From CAWJHE01 sp963842455 (lineage in GTDB: Bacteria > Chloroflexota > Anaerolineae > Anaerolineales > UBA4823), in the NCBI GenBank assembly GCA_963842455.1, contig CAWJHE010000004.1, positions 1 to 64,000 of the forward strand: a DNA stretch of 64,000 nt, read 5' to 3'. Positions within the stretch are counted from its first letter, which is position 1; each line of letters begins with the position of its first letter. Positions 61,519 to 64,000 of the stretch are shown piece by piece. The position numbers and the translations under genes are program-made. The notes beneath the pieces were generated by a model. It had not been told where the DNA came from. It worked only from the letters and a program-made list of their open reading frames with translations, and ran no database searches.

Positions 61519-64000
61519 TTAATTACCTATTAAAGAAACAGCTGACTGAAGCCACAGTAAGATATCTGGCTGAGGAATTTCAGATGGGTCATGAACCATC
61601 CATGAAAATGCTTCGGCCAAGAAATCGGCTGTTGAGTAATTGCCACCGCTATAACGAGGTTTTTGAGGGTCCCACCTATAAGATTCTGGGATACTATTTA
61701 CTCCATTCTTCCAGCGTATTCCCGATGGTGACCCGCCCATAAATTCGATCAAAGCATCCGCCATGCCCCCACCGCACCAGGTCGCCGGGCACATGGATGT
61801 GCCAGTACTTATATCCAGAACATGGCCAAGTTCATGCGTAATCGTATTTGTATTGATACCAGCATTTGAAAGATACACATCTTTAGCATGGAAGGGAACA
61901 ATTCCTAAGATTCCGTTTGATGTGAACGGATTCACAATCCCCATCACCATAGTTTGTATCAAATCGTTGTGATGAAAGGTGGTCCCCCCTAAGTTAGGAA
62001 GCATCCAGCCACGGCCATTTCCATCCATCAGGGTCGATAGTTTATTTTCGATGGCAATACCTGAGTCGAGCAGAATAAATAACTCTTTCTTGGTCCAATT
62101 TCCCGCTACATTCCATTGAAAAGACAGGTTAATTGCAGCAATAACGTCGTATTGTGTTACCTCACAATCATCCTCAGTAACTCCCGCGCCATCACAGGCC
62201 TTATGCCCTGTAGGATCATAGAATCTGATAGGATTGTTTCGTGCGTAAGCAAACCGATCCCAATCCAGCGGGTTACCCGGATCGGGCACGATGCTATCCG
62301 GCTGGGAAAAACGGCCTAAATGGGGGTCATACCATCTCGCCTTGAAGTAGTACAACCCGAACTCAGCCTCGTACGAAGCCTGGCCGGTGAACTGGTACCT
62401 GCCCGGCAGGCTGCCCTCGGCGAAGCGCAGCTCGCCCCAGGGCAGGTATCCCTGGCGGCTGAGCAGGCTGCCGTCTGTGTTGGCCGCCACGCTGGTGCTG
62501 CCCAGGTGATCGCCCAACAGCCACACGGGAGAGGTATTTTCTAAGCGCACAGCCACCCGCTGCGCCCCGGCGTAATAGTAGCGCGTCATGCTGGCGGCGG
62601 TTACCTCCCACTCGAAGACCTCCCTGATATACACCGTCACTTCCCCAGCGATCACGGATGCCACGCGCTGCCCGTCTCCGTCATAGAGGATGCTGGCTTG
62701 CATCTCCCCCGCGCTGACGCTCACCAGGCGGTTTTCAGCATCATAGCCGTACTCGATCTCTTCCGGCGGTTCGGGCGGGCTCGGGTCAGGGGTAGGCGTG
62801 GGATCGTCCTGCTGCAATGCGGCGGCCTGGGCGGTGTGCACGCCCCCGCCAAACCGGCTCGTCAGGAAGTCCCAAGCGCTGTGCAGCCAGGCTAGCAGCC
62901 CACCAGGTTCAGCCCGGCTTTGCTCTTCTGGCAGCGGGTAGGGGGAGGTTGGCTCAGCCTGGCTCTCCGGCGGCGCGCCCAAGGTTTCCTCAGGTTCGGT
63001 CAGCAGCACCAGAGGGAAATACAGCCCCGGCCGGTAGGCTTTGCGCACCAGGTTGCCGTTGGGGTCATATTCATAGCGCCAGCCGTCCGAGACGGCGGTG
63101 ACCGCATGGCTGTGCCCGCTATCCAGGTAGCGGTAATACAATTCGCCTTTCTGGCTCAAGTTGCCGCTGTCCGGGTCATAGGCCATCTCCAGGCTGTAAT
63201 CCCCCAGGCCATTGTCGCCCCCGCTGGCGGAAGCGCTCACCAGGCGGTCCAGGGCGTCGTAGTCAAACACCTGCGTCTGGGGCGCGCCAGCCAGGTAGTC
63301 CTGCAGGCTGAGCAGGTTGCCGCTCAGGTCATGCGTGTAGCGCAGGTCTTGCAGGCTGTCGCTGTCGGCGGGCGTCCCGCTCAGCAGCTGCTGCAGGCGC
63401 CCCCCTTGTTGCTCCCAGGGGTAATAGCTGTACTGGCTGAGCACGGCCGCGTTCCCCAGGCTGCGCTGCACCAGGCGTCCGGCGGCGTCATAGGCGCTGG
63501 CAGACACGTAAGCATACTCCCCCGTTACCGTAGCCAACTGCAAGCGCTGGTCGTAGCTGTAGCTGACCAGCTCGCCCAACTGCCCGTTGTTCCCGCCCGG
63601 GTATTGCCTCCAGGCCAGTCCGTCCGCCGAGTTGTATCCCCAGGCGCTGGCAAAGGACCCATAGCTGCCCACCTGGCGCAGCTCGCTCACCAGGCGGCCG
63701 CGGGCGTCGTAGCTCCAGCTGACGCTGCCGCTGGCGTCGCTCATGCCGGTGCGCTGCCCAATCCCGTTTACCCCCTGGTCGTAACTGTAGCTGACCGGGG
63801 CGGCGTTGGCAACGATGGCGGCGCAATTCCCCCCGCTGGCGTTGCTGTAGCTCTTTCCCAGCAAGCGGTTGAGGCTGTCATAGCTCAGGCTGGTCAGGCA
63901 GCCGCGGGCATCGGTCTGTTCCACCAGGTTGCCCAGGGCGTCATAGGCGTAGCTCCAGGCGGCCAGGGCGGTGTGCATGTCCTGCTGAACCAACTCGTCA
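61519..64000 (-). CDS. Rhs/YD-repeat protein with zinc-metallopeptidase tip (enters from right edge)
   Basis: At least 825 residues are visible and the frame is open through the right edge. YD repeats (Tyr-Asp-Ala-Leu-Gly-Asn-Leu; Tyr-Asp-Ala-Arg-Gly-Arg-Leu) lead to the Rhs core (Leu-Gly-Asp-His-Leu-Gly-Ser-Thr; Tyr-Phe-Lys-Ala-Arg-Trp-Tyr-Asp-Pro). After Asp-Pro-Thr-Gly-His (about 62210) comes a unique tip of 230 residues with Thr-His-Glu-Leu-Gly-His (HExxH) and a later Ala-Glu-Ala-Phe-Ser that could give the third zinc ligand. A Pro-rich linker sits before the last core segment. Export signals lie outside the window. Confidence 0.9.
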   Translation of the reverse strand, partial: DELVQQDMHTALAAWSYAYDALGNLVEQTDARGCLTSLSYDSLNRLLGKSYSNASGGNCAAIVANAAPVSYSYDQGVNGIGQRTGMSDASGSVSWSYDARGRLVSELRQVGSYGSFASAWGYNSADGLAWRQYPGGNNGQLGELVSYSYDQRLQLATVTGEYAYVSASAYDAAGRLVQRSLGNAAVLSQYSYYPWEQQGGRLQQLLSGTPADSDSLQDLRYTHDLSGNLLSLQDYLAGAPQTQVFDYDALDRLVSASASGGDNGLGDYSLEMAYDPDSGNLSQKGELYYRYLDSGHSHAVTAVSDGWRYEYDPNGNLVRKAYRPGLYFPLVLLTEPEETLGAPPESQAEPTSPYPLPEEQSRAEPGGLLAWLHSAWDFLTSRFGGGVHTAQAAALQQDDPTPTPDPSPPEPPEEIEYGYDAENRLVSVSAGEMQASILYDGDGQRVASVIAGEVTVYIREVFEWEVTAASMTRYYYAGAQRVAVRLENTSPVWLLGDHLGSTSVAANTDGSLLSRQGYLPWGELRFAEGSLPGRYQFTGQASYEAEFGLYYFKARWYDPHLGRFSQPDSIVPDPGNPLDWDRFAYARNNPIRFYDPTGHKACDGAGVTEDDCEVTQYDVIAAINLSFQWNVAGNWTKKELFILLDSGIAIENKLSTLMDGNGRGWMLPNLGGTTFHHNDLIQTMVMGIVNPFTSNGILGIVPFHAKDVYLSNAGINTNTITHELGHVLDISTGTSMCPATWCGGGMADALIEFMGGSPSGIRWKNGVNSIPESYRWDPQKPRYSGGNYSTADFLAEAFSWMVHDPSEIPQPDILLWLQSAVSLIGN

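Overview
This window is bacterial chromosome. Its gene style points to Chloroflexota, class Anaerolineae: lipoproteins with Thr-Pro-rich linkers, a DUF3160 lipoprotein, a long Rhs/YD-repeat gene, F420-type LLM oxidoreductase, RNase J, and bacterial -10 boxes lying very close to start codons. This assignment is inference from gene content; there is no rRNA or tRNA in the window to confirm it. I saw no CRISPR array, integrase or intact insertion sequence.

Layout. 1-6.3 kb is accessory: an AbiE-type toxin/antitoxin pair cut by the window edge, with a perfect palindrome over the antitoxin start codon; a minus-strand run of membrane proteins and a flavodoxin behind a TetR regulator; and several broken genes. 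6.3-8.2 kb holds two intergenic repeat families around a double-Nudix gene. 8.2-12.1 kb has an ECF sigma/anti-sigma pair and an ABC exporter. 12.2-20.2 kb is a plus-strand cluster with a CDP-alcohol phosphatidyltransferase, a flippase-like protein, GTP cyclohydrolase II, a RibD-type reductase, a dehydrogenase, a pterin-synthase-like protein, a glycosyltransferase and a methyltransferase. It looks like a pathway for an undescribed GTP-derived, possibly glycosylated or lipid-associated compound. 20.3-31.9 kb is mostly housekeeping: tandem lspA, rluD-like, ltaE, purine nucleoside phosphorylase, a 7TM/GAF regulator, S1 protein, comEA, DNA methyltransferase, thrC and pspC.

32-38.2 kb holds a HAD-like protein, RidA, a large decaying repeat protein and a C39 peptidase/TPR protein. 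38.4-55.3 kb is again housekeeping and transport: miaB, DUF92, moaA, ybaK, corA, an ArsB/NhaD carrier with a PII/CBS partner, a thioesterase/M42 peptidase/LLM/pcm run. A three-box DnaA array with exact 21-bp spacing lies between two genes at 40.7 kb. 55.3-57 kb is RNase J.

57.2-64 kb is an Rhs polymorphic-toxin locus: a long rhs gene entering from the right edge with a zinc-metallopeptidase tip, an orphan rhs core with a papain/C39-like tip, and a short rhs remnant. Each tip is followed at once by a lipoprotein gene that is a good immunity candidate.

A striking general property is the number of single-base frameshifts (more than 20), mostly +1, many in genes expected to be functional. Some are probably sequence errors; others, such as those at 34-36 kb and the short-chain dehydrogenase gene, may be true decay. 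Coordinates for those genes are given for the reconstructed gene.
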